Shown: positions 24,546 to 36,019, counted from the first letter of the stretch. The stretch: DNA of 64,000 nt from Prostheceraeus crozeri (GCA_907163375.1 CAJQUW010007072.1:62001-126000); one strand, 5' to 3'. Made by a program: numbers and translations. The notes: a model not told the origin generated them from the sequence alone.

Positions 24546-25748
24546 AGGCGCGTTCACTTTAGACCGATAACGATAAGCATAACGATAAATTGAAACAAAA
24601 TCGCCCTGCATGTGTAACGTAGCTGCTGTTCACACCAGGGATTGCAAATACCAGGGGTTTTGCAACCATCTTGATCCCGGTTCCGGATCCGGATCCTAGA
24701 TCCTATGATCAAAAGTGATAAAACTGCATGTATTTTGCTTTCATTATCATGAAACATTGAATAGTCTGGTTCCTGAGATTAAGTTTAAATTATGAGCTTC
24801 ATAATACATAAAATATACCAATGAAGTGATGCAGAGTGCAGTTGTCACTCTGGTTCTCAGTTGTTATTACCTTTTTTACAAAATATCATGACTACATATC
24901 GATGGATAATTACAAGTAGCTATCTAAGATATTGGTAATACAATCTGAGACTGATCATAGAGAAATGTGTGCTCTTTCTCAAGACTGAGACTGAAACTGA
25001 ATTTCTGAATTAATTAGGTTCACATTTACCATGATCGTCAATCAAAAAACTATTTCAACAAGGATAAACAAGTGTATTTAATTATAAGAAGGGAAAGACA
25101 GCAAACTTGCTTTTATTTGTGTTTATCTAACTGATATGCGCATATCCAACTATTATAGACTTATTAATAACTACAGCTATTGTTCACTGCAGGTGTAAGG
25201 TAGTCGGACCAATGCCATATGTCTGGAGAGGCACAATGGATCTTTTTATGTTATTAGCTTTGAAAGTCATGAATGTCCATTCATTCCTTGGTGTGGATAA
25301 AGTGGGTGCAGTGGTCACACGTCTACAACGGTAACATGACAATGAGAATGAACAAAGCATAATAAAGTTGCTTTATTTTTTTGCACGCTAACAGATGGTC
25401 ATTTAATACCAGATATTTCTTGATAAAACATCTCTATTAAGATTGATACTCGCATTTTTGGCTACCACTCCCAACTCTAAGTGAGTAGCGAGAAAAACAA
25501 ATTTGAGGTTCTGTAACTTTTATACCTTCCATCGTTATATAGGATTTTCCATAGCATTAATGACCATCAACATCTCATCACAAACGCTCTTCGCTGGATC
25601 CCGGATCCGGATCTTGACCCGCTGCAATCCCTGGTTCACACTAGCCCGATTTCCTCCACGATAAAATTCACAATGGAAACAGTGGAGCTGAACGATGAAT
25701 GAAATATCGTCACGATTTTACCGTTATCGTGATAGTGTGAACGCGCCT
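24546..25748. mobile_element. Harbinger-like MITE, 1.2 kb, TTA duplication
   Basis: The ends are AGGCGCGTTCAC and GTGAACGCGCCT, flanked by TTA on both sides (24543-24545 and 25749-25751), the 3-bp duplication of PIF/Harbinger elements. Similarity between arms continues inward through ATAACG and ATCGT blocks to a second inverted pair, TTCACACCAGGGATTGCA against TGCAATCCCTGGTTCACAC, and then to GGATCCGGATC repeats in both arms. There is no transposase frame, so it is non-autonomous. A TTAA-type (piggyBac-like) reading is less likely because the right side reads CCTTTAA. Confidence 0.8.
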
Positions 25749-25751
25749 TTA

Positions 25752-26458
25752 ACCAAAGCGAAACATCAGATTTCCATGGACATCACTATACAATGCATAG
25801 AAACAAATTGTTTATCTAAAGTTGATCAATTTCTATGATATGATGGCCTTTTCAGGAAAAGCATTTGCCTCCTTACTTCTAAAACCAGCTCTGGCTAAAA
25901 CACCTCTCGTCTTCCTGCTAAACAGAGTGAGAAAAACTTATAGTCGTCTGAAACAAGGAAAATCCCTTTATGCATGTTACTCGTTATCATCAAGACGCGC
26001 AGTTGTTTTCCGACTGTGAAATCATTATGAATAAAATGAAACTTCCTGGTGGGCGGCTGCACTGCAAGATTTTCAGATGAGTTGTGGAGGTGAATGCACG
26101 GAAACGGCTCTCCTGGTTGTCAGTCGCGAAAACCTTCGCATTTCTAAATATGTTATCGAAATCTGCATAGCCACATTCCTGTTCGCACATCATTATTCAA
26201 GACGTTTTAGAATTCATGTTTCCTAAGGTAAGAAAGGTCTACTGAATGGATTCCTGTCGTTTGAAGACTGACGTACTGAGAAAGAGAAAGGCAACCAAAC
26301 ATGATGTTGGCAGAAATATTAGCTGGCAAGTTGGCAAAGGCAAGCCTCAGTGGGATGTTCCAATCTTATTTCACAAAGCAGACAAAAGAATTCACAAAAT
26401 TGGACTTACCAGTGCATCGCGCGGAGCATCATGGAATAGATATTGAAAGACAGATATA
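25752..26458. other. no recognisable gene
   Basis: Short frames only (65-67 residues at 25822-26446). No motif or repeat end was seen. Confidence 0.45.
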
Positions 26459-27455
26459 GTCGAGCAGCCAGATCGAGTTTCTACAGGGAACGAGGCCGAA
26501 AATGAGACTTTCACAGATTGATGAACACTTTGTGCCTACTACGAATCTGTGCGTCCGCTGAGTTCCACCCGGTTCCTGTCATTGTTAGACAGTGTAAAGA
26601 ACACATATAACTCCAATGGTAAACAGGTCGAGGATTTCGGTAAAATCAAACCATGGACCTCTTGCATTTCCACATCCAAGTGCGGCTCTTGGCCAACTGA
26701 GCTATTCTATCACAGAATGGAAAGTCTGATGCCATAATTGTTGGGAGTTCAATACATTTGTGCATGAAACACATTCAGATTTAGCAAACAAAACACCTTG
26801 ATACAATTTTTAACCACATTCTCATGAATCACCGAACAGATCGGTGATAGTAACGCATGCGAAGACATTAAGACAGTTCGTCCATGCTAAAAGTAACTGT
26901 AAAGATTGCAGAGTGCCAGTTCGCCTGGGCATTCAATAGAATTTCCTCAGAGTTGAACAATTTGAGCACATTTAAAAATTAGAGGACATCTTTCTATTCA
27001 ATGCCCAGTGAACTGGCACTCTGCAGTCTTTATGATTATCAGCCGCACAGCAAAGCCAGGATAAACAAGCGCAGAGCAGTCTGTTGTGCAGTCCTTTAGC
27101 TTGTTCAGCCATTCTAGATATTTTGAGCTAGTTTGGGCCATTCCGAGCCGTACTGACGAGCCCTTGTAGGGCAAAACGCAGCGTCTACGGCTGCCAAGGA
27201 ATTGTTGTGCTTAAATTGTTCAAGTCTGAGGACAAGTTTCTATTAAAAGTAATTGACAGAGATTTATTTCTCTTTTTGCTTAATCAGAGAAAAGACAGAC
27301 AAGAGTCATTTTACCGAGAACCTTCAGTCTACTTCCCATTGGATTTACATGCACATGTGAATTCTTTGATCCTGTCTGACATGAACGAGAATTGGACAGA
27401 ACACTGAAGTAGCGCAGATTCGTCGCAAGCAGCCAGGCCAGGCTTGGTTTGTTCA
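26459..27455. mobile_element. family P MITE, rearranged copy
   Basis: The left arm begins TAGTCGAGCAGCCAG and follows the family (GGGAACGAGGCCGAAAATG) to about 26750. The right arm resumes at about 27265 (TTTTGCTTAATCAGAGAAAA, TCCCATTGGATTTACATG, TTTGATCCTGTCTGAC) and ends near CAAGCAGCCAGG. The two arms are separated by about 500 bp that is not family sequence and contains its own inverted repeats, so something was inserted or the centre was rearranged. Confidence 0.65.
26900..27032. repeat. hairpin inside the family P copy
   Basis: Arms 26900-26941 and 26992-27032 are near-perfect complements over about 41 bp (core GCAGAGTGCCAGTTCGCC). A further pair, 26944-26969 and 27207-27232 (CTCAGAGTTGAACAATTTGA and its complement), overlaps the loop, so the region is a nested or rearranged palindrome, possibly a small fold-back element. 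Confidence 0.8.
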
Positions 27456-28827
27456 TTCAGGCCTACTGTGTCCGAAACTGATGCATGTACACATGAATGT
27501 ATGTAGAATTTACTGTATTACATGTACAATCTTGTACGTACATGCACCTCATCCATTGTCGATTTTCTGTAAACTTGATGGACTTGAGTTGATTAATGAA
27601 GCTTATGGATGATTTGCATCAATTCAATTGGACTTATTTACATGTAAAATTGTAAGAATATGCATCAGCAGCGAAACTCGTCCAGTCAAATTAATCGATA
27701 TGTCTTTCCAAATTTAGATTCCGATAACTATTATTTTGAGACTCCAGCATGTATTAAATATGTTGCAGCACAAAACTATTCGAATTCCGGAATTTACGAT
27801 GATAGAGTTGTATTATGTTATCGCATTATTTCTAGATTAAGTTGAGGACGTATGGATTAGCTTCAGCACAGTGTGATTTGCATTATGATAGTTCCTGATT
27901 ACACTCTTATTTATATACCTTCATATCTGCACAAGCAAATGGCAATGAGTTTTTAGACCTTGCTTCATTCTACAAAACTCTTAATTTCGGCCACGTTCCC
28001 TGCAGAATGTCGTGCTAACGCTCTGAGTAATGCAAGATCATTGGTAATGGTCCAACGAATGTGCCATGAATTTTCATGATGTACACAATTTCAGACTAAA
28101 ATTGTATTTTCTGGTGTAATTATAAAGTACATAATAATTTGAATTAACAAGAGTTGTCACGACATCTTTCCTTCAGTTTCCTTCCTTTGGAGAAATATGA
28201 TATTTAGAACAGGAAAATTCTTCCTGGCAAGAGTTTGACGTCCATTAAAGTTTGAAAAGGTCTGTCTGTTGAGGCGTTGCGTCCAACGGATGTACAATGA
28301 TAATGACCCGGACTTTGTAACCTTGATGTTGAACAAAAGACTTAGTAGCAGCTTATCCTGGTTACAATGTCTAATTGACAGTGAAATGTCGCACTTAAAA
28401 CCAAAATTGTGTTGGCTTGGAATTTAGTCATGCGAGTGAATCCGGCGTCAAGAAATGAGCTATGCTCTGCTTGACGAACTCTCAGATGCAAGATTACTAA
28501 GAGGAATAAATCAAGTATCAACGCGCACAAAGGCCTGGTCAAGAAGTAACTTGTAACTTCCCGTAAGTTGCAATTAACGGAAATGAAGCAGTAAAATCGG
28601 CGTGGATTGTTTAACAGCAGTGTAAATACATTTTCTTCGTCGACAACAAGGAAACGATTAAGATTAAAAGATAAACACACGTAGCTTAAGATAAAGCAGA
28701 CAGACAATAGTGAAGGACATGCAAGTCACAAAGAGAAGCAATTAAAGAATCCATCACAAATGCATTGGATCACAAGACATGTTTAGGGATTTATCCCACG
28801 CGGCAACTGTCAGGCGATGCACTTCAA
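27456..28827. other. no recognisable gene
   Basis: A 121-residue minus-strand frame (28342-28707) shows hydrophobic segments but no known motif, and a 61-residue plus frame lies at 27660-27845. Neither can be supported as a gene. Confidence 0.4.
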
Positions 28828-29538
28828 ACCTTCCGGTACAGTCCAGGCTCTGGTGTGACTGCAAGGCCTCTTGTGCTGTCCAGGCTCTGGTGTGACTGCA
28901 AGGCCTCCGGTGCAAGCTCTGGTGTGACTGCAATCCCTCCTGTCCAGTCCGGGCTCTGGTGTGACTGCAATCCCTCCTGTGCAGTCCAGGCTCTGGTGTG
29001 TCTGCAAGGCATCCGGTGCAGGCGTTGGTGTGTCTGCAATCCCTCCTGTGCAGTCCAGGCTCTGGTGTGTCTGCAAGGCCTCCGGTGCAGGCTCTGGTGT
29101 GACTGCAATCCCTCCTGTGCAGTCCAGGCTCTGGTGTGACTGCAAGGCATCCGGTGCAGGCGTTGGTGTGTCTGCAAGGCCTCCTGTGCAGTCCAGGCTC
29201 TGGTGTGTCTGCAAGGCATCCGGTGCAGGCTCTGGTGTGACTGCAATCCCTCCTGTGCAGTCCAGGCTCTGGTGTGTCTGCAAGGCATCCGGTGCAGGCT
29301 CTGGTGTGACTGCAATCCCTCCTGTGCAGTCCAGGCTCTGGTGTGTCTGCAAGGCATCCGGTGCAGGCTCTGGTGTGTCTGCAATCCCTCCTGTGCAGTC
29401 CAGGCTCTGGTGTGTCTGCAAGGCATCCGGTGCAGGCTCTGGTGTGACTGCAATCCCTCCTGTGCAGTCCAGGCTCTGGTGTGTCTGCAAGGCATCCGGT
29501 GCAGGCGTTGGTGTGACTGCAAGCCGTCCAGACCTTTG
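28828..29538. repeat. 69-bp minisatellite array
   Basis: From 28977 onward CTGTGCAGTCCAGG recurs every 69 bp exactly (28977, 29046, 29115, 29184, 29253, 29322, 29391, 29460). Each unit is a 37-bp half (CTCTGGTGTGACTGCAATCC, then CTCCTGTGCAGTCCAGG) and a 32-bp half (CTCTGGTGTGTCTGCAAGGC, then ATCCGGTGCAGG). Less regular half-units precede it from 28828. Because 69 is a multiple of three and the unit lacks stops, four of six frames are open across it; the longest are 249 and 240 residues on the minus strand, made of a 23-residue repeat. It is much richer in GC than its flanks. Confidence 0.95.
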
Positions 29539-30156
29539 ACAGTCATGGAAATCCTGCATTGTACAGGATAAGGGTTCTAAAAGATTTGTATTTAAAAATC
29601 TGATGATGAAATTGGCAGACGGAGAGATTGTGATGTGTCCTTGGGAAGACGCCTTTGTTCATATGCACGCAATCGCTCATTCTTGAACCAGTTCGTCAAT
29701 ATTGTCACTAACATGTTTCATTTCTACCTATATAGATCTGTCAAGTGATAATACTGCACATACCATGTACTATGGCTACTACTTGAAGTGAGCAATCATC
29801 AAACTCTAATTAAAATCTATGTTCCTATCAGCAGCAATAGTAGTTATGTTTTGTTATCGGTTTGATTTTTTTTGCTAATAGCATAATGTTCGATATAGCA
29901 ATAATAAGTGTTTGTCACTGCAAATGTTCATGTGTCGAGCTTTCATATCAATAAGACAAGATTGTCATGTAGAATGATAAGATAACAATCAAAATACATT
30001 GTGCAAATAGGCCTACTGTAAAATGTGCATTCTTTTTGATTCTCTTTTACGCCGCCATGATTCTGATGCAGGCCTAATGCTATATTTTTCATTGCTTTAC
30101 TCTAATTTTAATCTGACTTCTTGTGCGTAGTTCCCCTACATGTTACATGTGCATAT
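29539..30156. other. no recognisable feature
   Basis: AT-rich spacer between the minisatellite and the hAT element. Nothing identifiable. Confidence 0.5.
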
Positions 30157-30164
30157 ATTGTAAA

Positions 30165-30913
30165 CAGGGATCCGGAGTCCTATCATTTTGATTGGACTCC
30201 GACTCCGACTCCGGGGGTTGATAGGACTCCGACTCCGGGTGGCAAGCATATAATGCCCAGTTTTTTTGAAAAACAAACCGGCAACCTACATCATAAATCA
30301 TTATAGGCTTAGCTGAACCTATTTTTAGTGATCATTGCTCTATCAATTATCAATCATTGCCGATGAAAGTTTATCAAATGTCGTCTTAAGTTGGATGCAT
30401 GCGACTCGGCTCCTCCCATCTTTTTTATGTGTGCTTCACATGTGAAAGGAAAATCCCACATCCTTCTCCAAAAAATATGAGTACACTTTCGATTTTAATA
30501 TGCGCTTTGGAGGAGGGATCACACACGATTAACGTGAGGGTAAGAGGTAATGTTCTAAAACAAACTAGTATTTCATTTTTGTCTCTGATGTGACCTTTGG
30601 CGCGTAGGTGTGATCGAGGCTAAGAAGGCTTGTCTTCTCCACTAAATCACCGAGTGAAAAAACAATCCTTATTTTCACTATCACGGTTCATTCCCTCAAC
30701 TTTTACAAGCTTTGCATGCAGCAGTGTCTCTGTACTTTTGTTTGACGGAGAAAGTTGACATCAAGACAATGACAGCTATGCACGAGGATAAATAATTTGT
30801 TTGTATTCTATGTTGGGTCTCGTTATAGGCCGGAGTCCGGAGTCTTATCATTTGATAGGACTACGACTCCAGCAAAAATGACAGGACTCCGAGACTCCGA
30901 CTCCACATCCCTA
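30165..30913. mobile_element. hAT-type MITE with perfect 8-bp target duplication
   Basis: Flanked by ATTGTAAA on both sides (30157-30164 and 30914-30921), the 8-bp duplication expected of hAT transposons. The left end is CAGGGATCCGGAGTC, and the right end complements it (GACTCCGACTCCACATCCCT, last base A). Both subterminal regions carry several ACTCCGACTCC-like repeats, for example at 30195-30240 and 30860-30905. No transposase is coded; short frames inside (61-85 residues) are incidental. The intact duplication points to a fairly recent or well preserved insertion. Confidence 0.92.
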
Positions 30914-30921
30914 ATTGTAAA

Positions 30922-33075
30922 CTATTTTGTGATCGACAGACCAATTGATCTTCGGTTCAAGTTAACGGATCGCCAACATCTGCTGTTATCGAGTAATCTT
31001 GTACCAGTACATGTATGCAATTACCGCTATAGTGCACCTGTTAATATACTTTGACAAAATAAGATTAACTGCGCTGACAGGAGGACCTTTCCTAGCAATT
31101 CGGTCGGTGTTAAGATCATTAAAATAAAAAGTTGACAATTGTAGAGAATGTAAGGTGTGAATGATTTTTTTTCTTCAGTTCAGTGAATGGTGACCATCAT
31201 GCACTGGCCGATAAGCTAGTGTTCATAACCTATAGGGCCTACGCGCACTGGGCGACCAGAAAAGCGCGACCAAGGGAAGACGTCCACTACTGCTTCGACT
31301 AGATAATTCTATTTTGAAAAAGAAAGCAATACAATTTGTAACGTGAACCAATAGAGAAAAGGCGCATAAATGAATGAATGAATAAATAGTTATCTATTTC
31401 ATCAATGAGAATCATTTTTTGTAATGTTCTAGACATTAAGACTGACGAAGATAGCTATGCAATAAGACAAATGTTTTCAGACATAGTAGCATATACGAGT
31501 ACCCATGCCCTAGATCGTTATGGCAAGAAAAGAACTTTCTGAAAATCTATGGCATAAGGAGATTTTGGAAACATGCATTCTTGCAGATTTTCTCTGCATG
31601 CTTGATTATCTAGCATTGCTTTACAGTTCCCTGTCACTAAATTTTTTGAATTATTATTTTATCCTCGCAGAATCCAGAGGACACAACGACTAATGTAAAA
31701 GAGGCACAAACTAATCATAGAGATGCTGTCAATGCGGTTCAGAATGATACTTCAATAAATCCATCTGTGAGGCTATGAGCGGATCAAAGGTCAAATAAAT
31801 TCAGTTGTTTGAGTCAGGCAAGACACATTGCTGCTTTTAATACACAATCTTCGAAATCAAAGCTCATGCGCATGGACCAGCCTAATTCCTTTTTGGCAAG
31901 GATGCAACAAATTGATTGAATGATAGAATAAATCTACTAGATGAATCTTCCGTGCTTACTATTTGAGTTATTTAAATGATTCGCCAAAGCGCTCATCCGG
32001 CGGGGAAAGTGATAATTTGACAATAAAATCTTGTCTAATCCACATGTATTTCAATTAATGACAGTGGCTTTATAAGAGATTCACAAAACGTGCACTGTCA
32101 TGCACGAATAATCTGCGACTTTAATGTCCCAGGCAAATATTTACACTACTTCATTTATTAATGGTGTCATGTGCCATAGAGATCACTACTTCATTGAGTT
32201 TTTAAAATGCAGAACAACAGTAAATCAGCAAGGACAGTAATTCATGTCCAGTGCAAGAGTTTTATGTCTACTTACTCATACATATGAACAAATCAATAGT
32301 GAAATATGTATCAATTACAGAGCTGAGTTTTATCAATAATTCGCGTCTATGCAAATATTTTCACAACATTGTATTAAATCAACACTCCGGCTTCCATACT
32401 TTGAATATAGCTTGTTCTGAAAAGTGTAACATAGAAGAATTGCGCAGTTATCACTTTTCAGATTCTAACTTGTTTGAATTCACTTTCCACCCACTTGCAA
32501 CGTTGATGAAACTTTCGACTTGTTGTTCTATGTAAGGTGCATGTAGGCAAATTGAACTTCTTGTCACAAGTAGGTGATAATCTTCCTTCAGCTCTGTTCG
32601 TTGTCTTGGCTGTAGTCACTATAAATTTTGATGGTCAAAATGTAATATGGGAATCAGTATCAAGCAAAGCTGAGATAAATGAAAATACTTTGAAATCTTT
32701 AATAAAGCAGTAACTCGAGCAAAATGCCACCTCTAAGTAAGTGAACATAATGCTGACACACCGTTCGAAAAATTGAGCGGTACGGTGCCTGCTGTATAAG
32801 TCCATTATGTTGTCAGAAAAATTCTAGGTAGACTACAAAGAAATTTGACTGCGTTTAGGGCTACAGGAAATTTACATGTTTTAATTATGATCGCCTGTTC
32901 TCTCCATGTTAACCAAGAATGCCTTCAAATTTCGCGGACAATAAATACGTGACGCTTTGTAAGTGGATTCTGTTTTGTGTCGTGTTTGTCCTCTATCCTT
33001 TTGTTGTGTGACCTGACAGTTTATCATCTTATGAAGCTCTGTCTTACTTCAAGGATTCTTGGCAAATACGCCAGC
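30922..33075. other. 2.1 kb without a recognisable gene
   Basis: Contains a 94-residue plus frame (32251-32535) and a short (GAAT)n tract near 31370. No domain, RNA gene or TE end is evident. Confidence 0.45.
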
Positions 33076-33190
33076 AAGGAAAAGTCACTGATAGAGTTGT
33101 CGACACGGGAGGTCAGTCATGATGATAAAGAAAAAGCAGGTTCTCTCCCAATTTTTGCGACGTTTTATTGAGTAAATAAAAGAGCGAGTC

Positions 33191-33230
33191 ACCCGACGCG
33201 TTTCGTCTATACACAGACAGCATCAAGGGT
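33191..33230 (-). ncRNA. hammerhead-ribozyme-like motif, left arm
   Basis: Read on the minus strand this 40-nt segment starts ACCC and ends GGGT (4-bp stem I), has TTGATGC where CUGAUGA is expected, a GTCT/AGAC stem II, then GAAAC and GCGTC (short stem III and GUC cleavage position). Two core bases differ from the consensus, so activity is doubtful. An inverted copy is at 33552-33591. Confidence 0.3.
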
Positions 33231-33554
33231 TGATCAACCGTCTATACACAGACAGCATCAAGGGTTGATCAACCATCTATACACAGGCAGTATCAAGGGT
33301 TGATCAACCGTCTATACACAGACAGCATCAAGGGTTGATCAACCATCTATACACAGGCAGTATCAAGGGTTGATCAACCGTCTATACACAGACAGCATCA
33401 AGGGTTGATCAACCGTCTATACACAGGCAGTATCAAGGGTTGATCAACCATCTATACACAGGCAGTATCAAGGGTTGATCAACCGTCTATACACAGACAG
33501 CATCAAGGGTTGATCAACCGTCTATACACAGACAGTATCAAGGGTTGATCAACC
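33205..33554. repeat. ten 35-bp tandem repeats
   Basis: Units start at 33205, 33240, 33275, 33310, 33345, 33380, 33415, 33450, 33485 and 33520. Each has GTCTATACACAGACAGCATC or the variant with AGGCAGTATC, then AAGGGTTGATCAACC. GGTTGATCAACC is itself a perfect 12-bp palindrome. The variants are interspersed, as if copied by unequal exchange. The last unit runs straight into the inverted arm. Confidence 0.97.
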
Positions 33555-33591
33555 CTTGATACTGTCTGTGTATAGACGAAACGCGTCGGGT
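33552..33591 (+). ncRNA. hammerhead-ribozyme-like motif, right arm
   Basis: Same layout as the left-arm copy but on the plus strand: ACCC, TTGATAC, GTCT/AGAC stem, GAAACGCGTC, GGGT. The core is again degenerate at the CUGAUGA box. Confidence 0.3.
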
Positions 33592-33694
33592 GACTCGCTC
33601 TTTTATTTACTCAATAGAACGTCGTAAAAATTGGGAGAGAACCTGCTTTTACTATATCATAAGGAAAAGTCAGTTGACAGCATAGAAAAAGACT

Positions 33695-33935
33695 GTTAAC
33701 CTGAAGTTGACTAGAATGGAGACTGACTCAAGGTCACAGCGCATCCGAGGGAAGTAATTTGAAGCATGACGAAGCAATGAAAAGCCTAGAATTGCACATT
33801 TGACTGATTCTAACCCAATCATACAGTGGCTGACACGTGTTTCTTAGTGATAATGCGTCCGAGATTTGTGCCATTATTGTTCATTGCTTGAAAGCTGAAC
33901 TTCCATTCTAGAGGCTCTATTGTTATCATTTTCTA
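33695..33935 (+). repeat. dispersed repeat R1, right-hand block
   Basis: Matches the complement of 53195-53425: GAAGTTGACTAGAATGGA, GACTCAAGGTC, GACTGATTCTA-CCCAAT, GTGCCA-TATTG and CTTCCATTCTAGAGG. In the 53 kb copy this block directly follows the part of R1 also seen at 1.3 and 36.5 kb. Confidence 0.8.
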
Positions 33936-34192
33936 TGGTTGGTAGCGATGAATTGAATTGTTGCAATGTGTCGATATTAGCATAATATATATTTAGCACT
34001 ATCTTTCGTTTATATAGGCCTAAAAACGTAGCACACTTTCATTGCAAATCTCGAAGTCGTAAATACTTGAACTTTGCAAGAAGGCTTTCACAACAACGCT
34101 GATATTTTACTGAAACTGGTCTATAAAACAACGCTAGAAAAGCAACGCTCTTTTCAAAGATTATATTTTCCAGAAAGCTGAAATAAAGTCGA

Positions 34193-34826
34193 AACTTATG
34201 TGTTATCTCCCCCCAGGTTTTCAAATTTGTCTAAAATCTGAAAAATTTATCAATCGTCACCAAACTTCAGGTAAACGTACTTAAATATATTTTCTACCCA
34301 CATACAAAAATCTATGCAGATCAGACAAGTGCTTTTTGCATGAGAGGCGATCACGTGAAATATAGCGAAGTCTGCACCTTGATCTGGCTTCGTCTGTTCG
34401 ACGCATTATTGTTACTCTTGTGTTACTCTTGCTCTTTCTCCCTCCTCGTATCATCCACTGTTATTTGAAATCTTCCCACGACCACTACCTTACCACACCC
34501 TTCGTAAGTTAAGCATATCAATGGAGAGGATGTGGTCTGGGTCATTATCACTTGAGTTGTCGCGACATGGCTTTGTTGACCTAGTGCTATCTGCTCAGAC
34601 GATGAGGTCACAGGTGAAGTCAGATCAGCTACTGACTTCGCTACACTTCGTGCTATCGTCTCTTATTCATGTACTGGCACTCTAATACTTGTCCGATTTA
34701 TCTAAACTTTGGTATGTGGGTAGAGAATAACTTCAATTACTTGTGCTTAAATTTTTATGACGATTGATTCATTTCTATGGATTTTAGACAAATTTGAAAA
34801 CGTGGGAGGGGGAGATAACCCATAAG
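34193..34826. mobile_element. fold-back MITE with about 190-bp inverted arms
   Basis: The left arm (34193-34380) starts ACTTATGTGTTATCTCCCCC. The right arm (about 34640-34826) is its complement, ending GGGGGAGATAACCCATAAGT. Shared inner blocks are TTTTCAAATTTGTCTAAAAT, AATCAATCGTCA, CTACCCACATAC and GACAAGT. The loop (34381-34640) carries a 62-residue minus-strand frame of no known type. No transposase and no certain target duplication. Confidence 0.82.
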
Positions 34827-36019
34827 TTAAAATCTACCTTAAAATCTACGGAATCAATGTATGTTGCAACGTTGATATAAAGTTAAAAGTTTCCTAAAAA
34901 GGAAGAAAACGATAGATCAACATGGTCGATATAATGTTGATATTTAGTAAAGTACCAACCTTTTTCATCGTGATTTGATTTCGAAAGTTCTACGTTCCAT
35001 CAATGTGTCAAGGTTCGAATTCCCCATGCAGAATTATCTCTGAATGGCTTTCATCAATGACATACCAAAATCGTCAACGTAAATGTTGCAGTAACAACTT
35101 GGCCAAGTTCTGCACATGCCACTTCGATCAAAGTTGCGGTAATAAACCTAAGAATATCTTCCAAAAATCTATAAATAGCCATTGACTGTCATTTTCAACT
35201 CCACATTGATTTATTTCATTTCAGTTTTATTTCAGCCAGTAATTACAGTGATTATCTTATGCCTCTGGTGCAAAGCTTAGGCAAATCCAAAAACCAGGAC
35301 AAAACCCGAAAGGCAAGCAATAGTGCGCGACGGAAAAGAAGAGAGGACTTTAAGTGCATTGGACATTACGGAAGAGGGGCTACAATAGTCAATGACAGAC
35401 ATAAAAATTTGACCTAAACTTTCAAGCAGACAGTGAAAAGAGTGAACGAACGTATTTCCACACATCAACGTTGAATAGAGTGCAAGAAGAAACAGACAAG
35501 TTCGCCATTATTTCACTAGCTGTCGTCTAGACCATGAGGATTGAGGATTGAGAGTTGTGGTTTTGAAATTCCAATTGGACAAATGGCTACAGCTGAAAAC
35601 CAAACATGTATATTGCGATCAAATATTCCTTATTTTCATTTCCACCCACATAATCGGCATGCTGCACCTGAGGGCATGCACATTTCTGTAGGACATTCCG
35701 ACACACCAATTCGTCACTACAGAAAGGTTGGAAATGTTGGCTGAGTTGTTCAAAAACTGAACAATGCAAAGCAGAAATTTGAATAGGCAAAAACGCTTTT
35801 CTTGGGAGTGTCTTAAGACTTCAGCCAAAGCATGGGAAAGTGAGGATTCAAGGAGATATTGACAAATTCATTTCAACCGCAGATTCAGGGAAAGGTTCAT
35901 AGTGATAATCATAGAGTACGTATATTAGGTAGAGTGGTAACTCCGCATTTATTAAATCCCCAATGTGTATACATTTCCGATTATATTAAATGAACTCAAG
36001 GGAGATACAGGTGGTATTA
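34827..36019. other. no recognisable gene
   Basis: Small frames of 60-69 residues overlap on both strands at 35277-35828 without any domain. Two adjacent copies of AAAATCTAC lie just right of the fold-back element. Confidence 0.45.

Larger units (their letters stand above)
33088..33660. mobile_element. palindromic element with internal 35-bp array
   Basis: Two arms are inverted copies of each other: about 33140-33230 (GCAGGTTCTCTCCCAATTTT through GAGCGAGTCACCCGACGCG) and about 33552-33650. Between them lie ten direct 35-bp units. The insertion is flanked by AAGGAAAAGTCA at 33076-33087 and 33661-33672, a possible 12-bp target duplication, although some 45 bp on the left lies outside the visible arm. 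No protein is coded. A variable-length duplication and hammerhead-like motifs in the arms would suit a derivative of a Penelope-like element, but this is inference. Confidence 0.7.

Noticed and set aside
24543-25751. piggyBac-type element with TTAA duplication
   Set aside because: The right junction reads CCTTTAA; the symmetric solution is AGGCGCG ends with a TTA duplication, which fits Harbinger.
28810-29559. 249- and 240-residue minus-strand proteins in the minisatellite
   Set aside because: Open frames follow automatically from a stop-free 69-bp unit; two frames on each strand are open, so length is no evidence of coding.
33205-33554. CRISPR-like regular repeat
   Set aside because: The 35-bp units are directly adjacent with no spacers, in eukaryotic TE-rich DNA; it is a tandem array.
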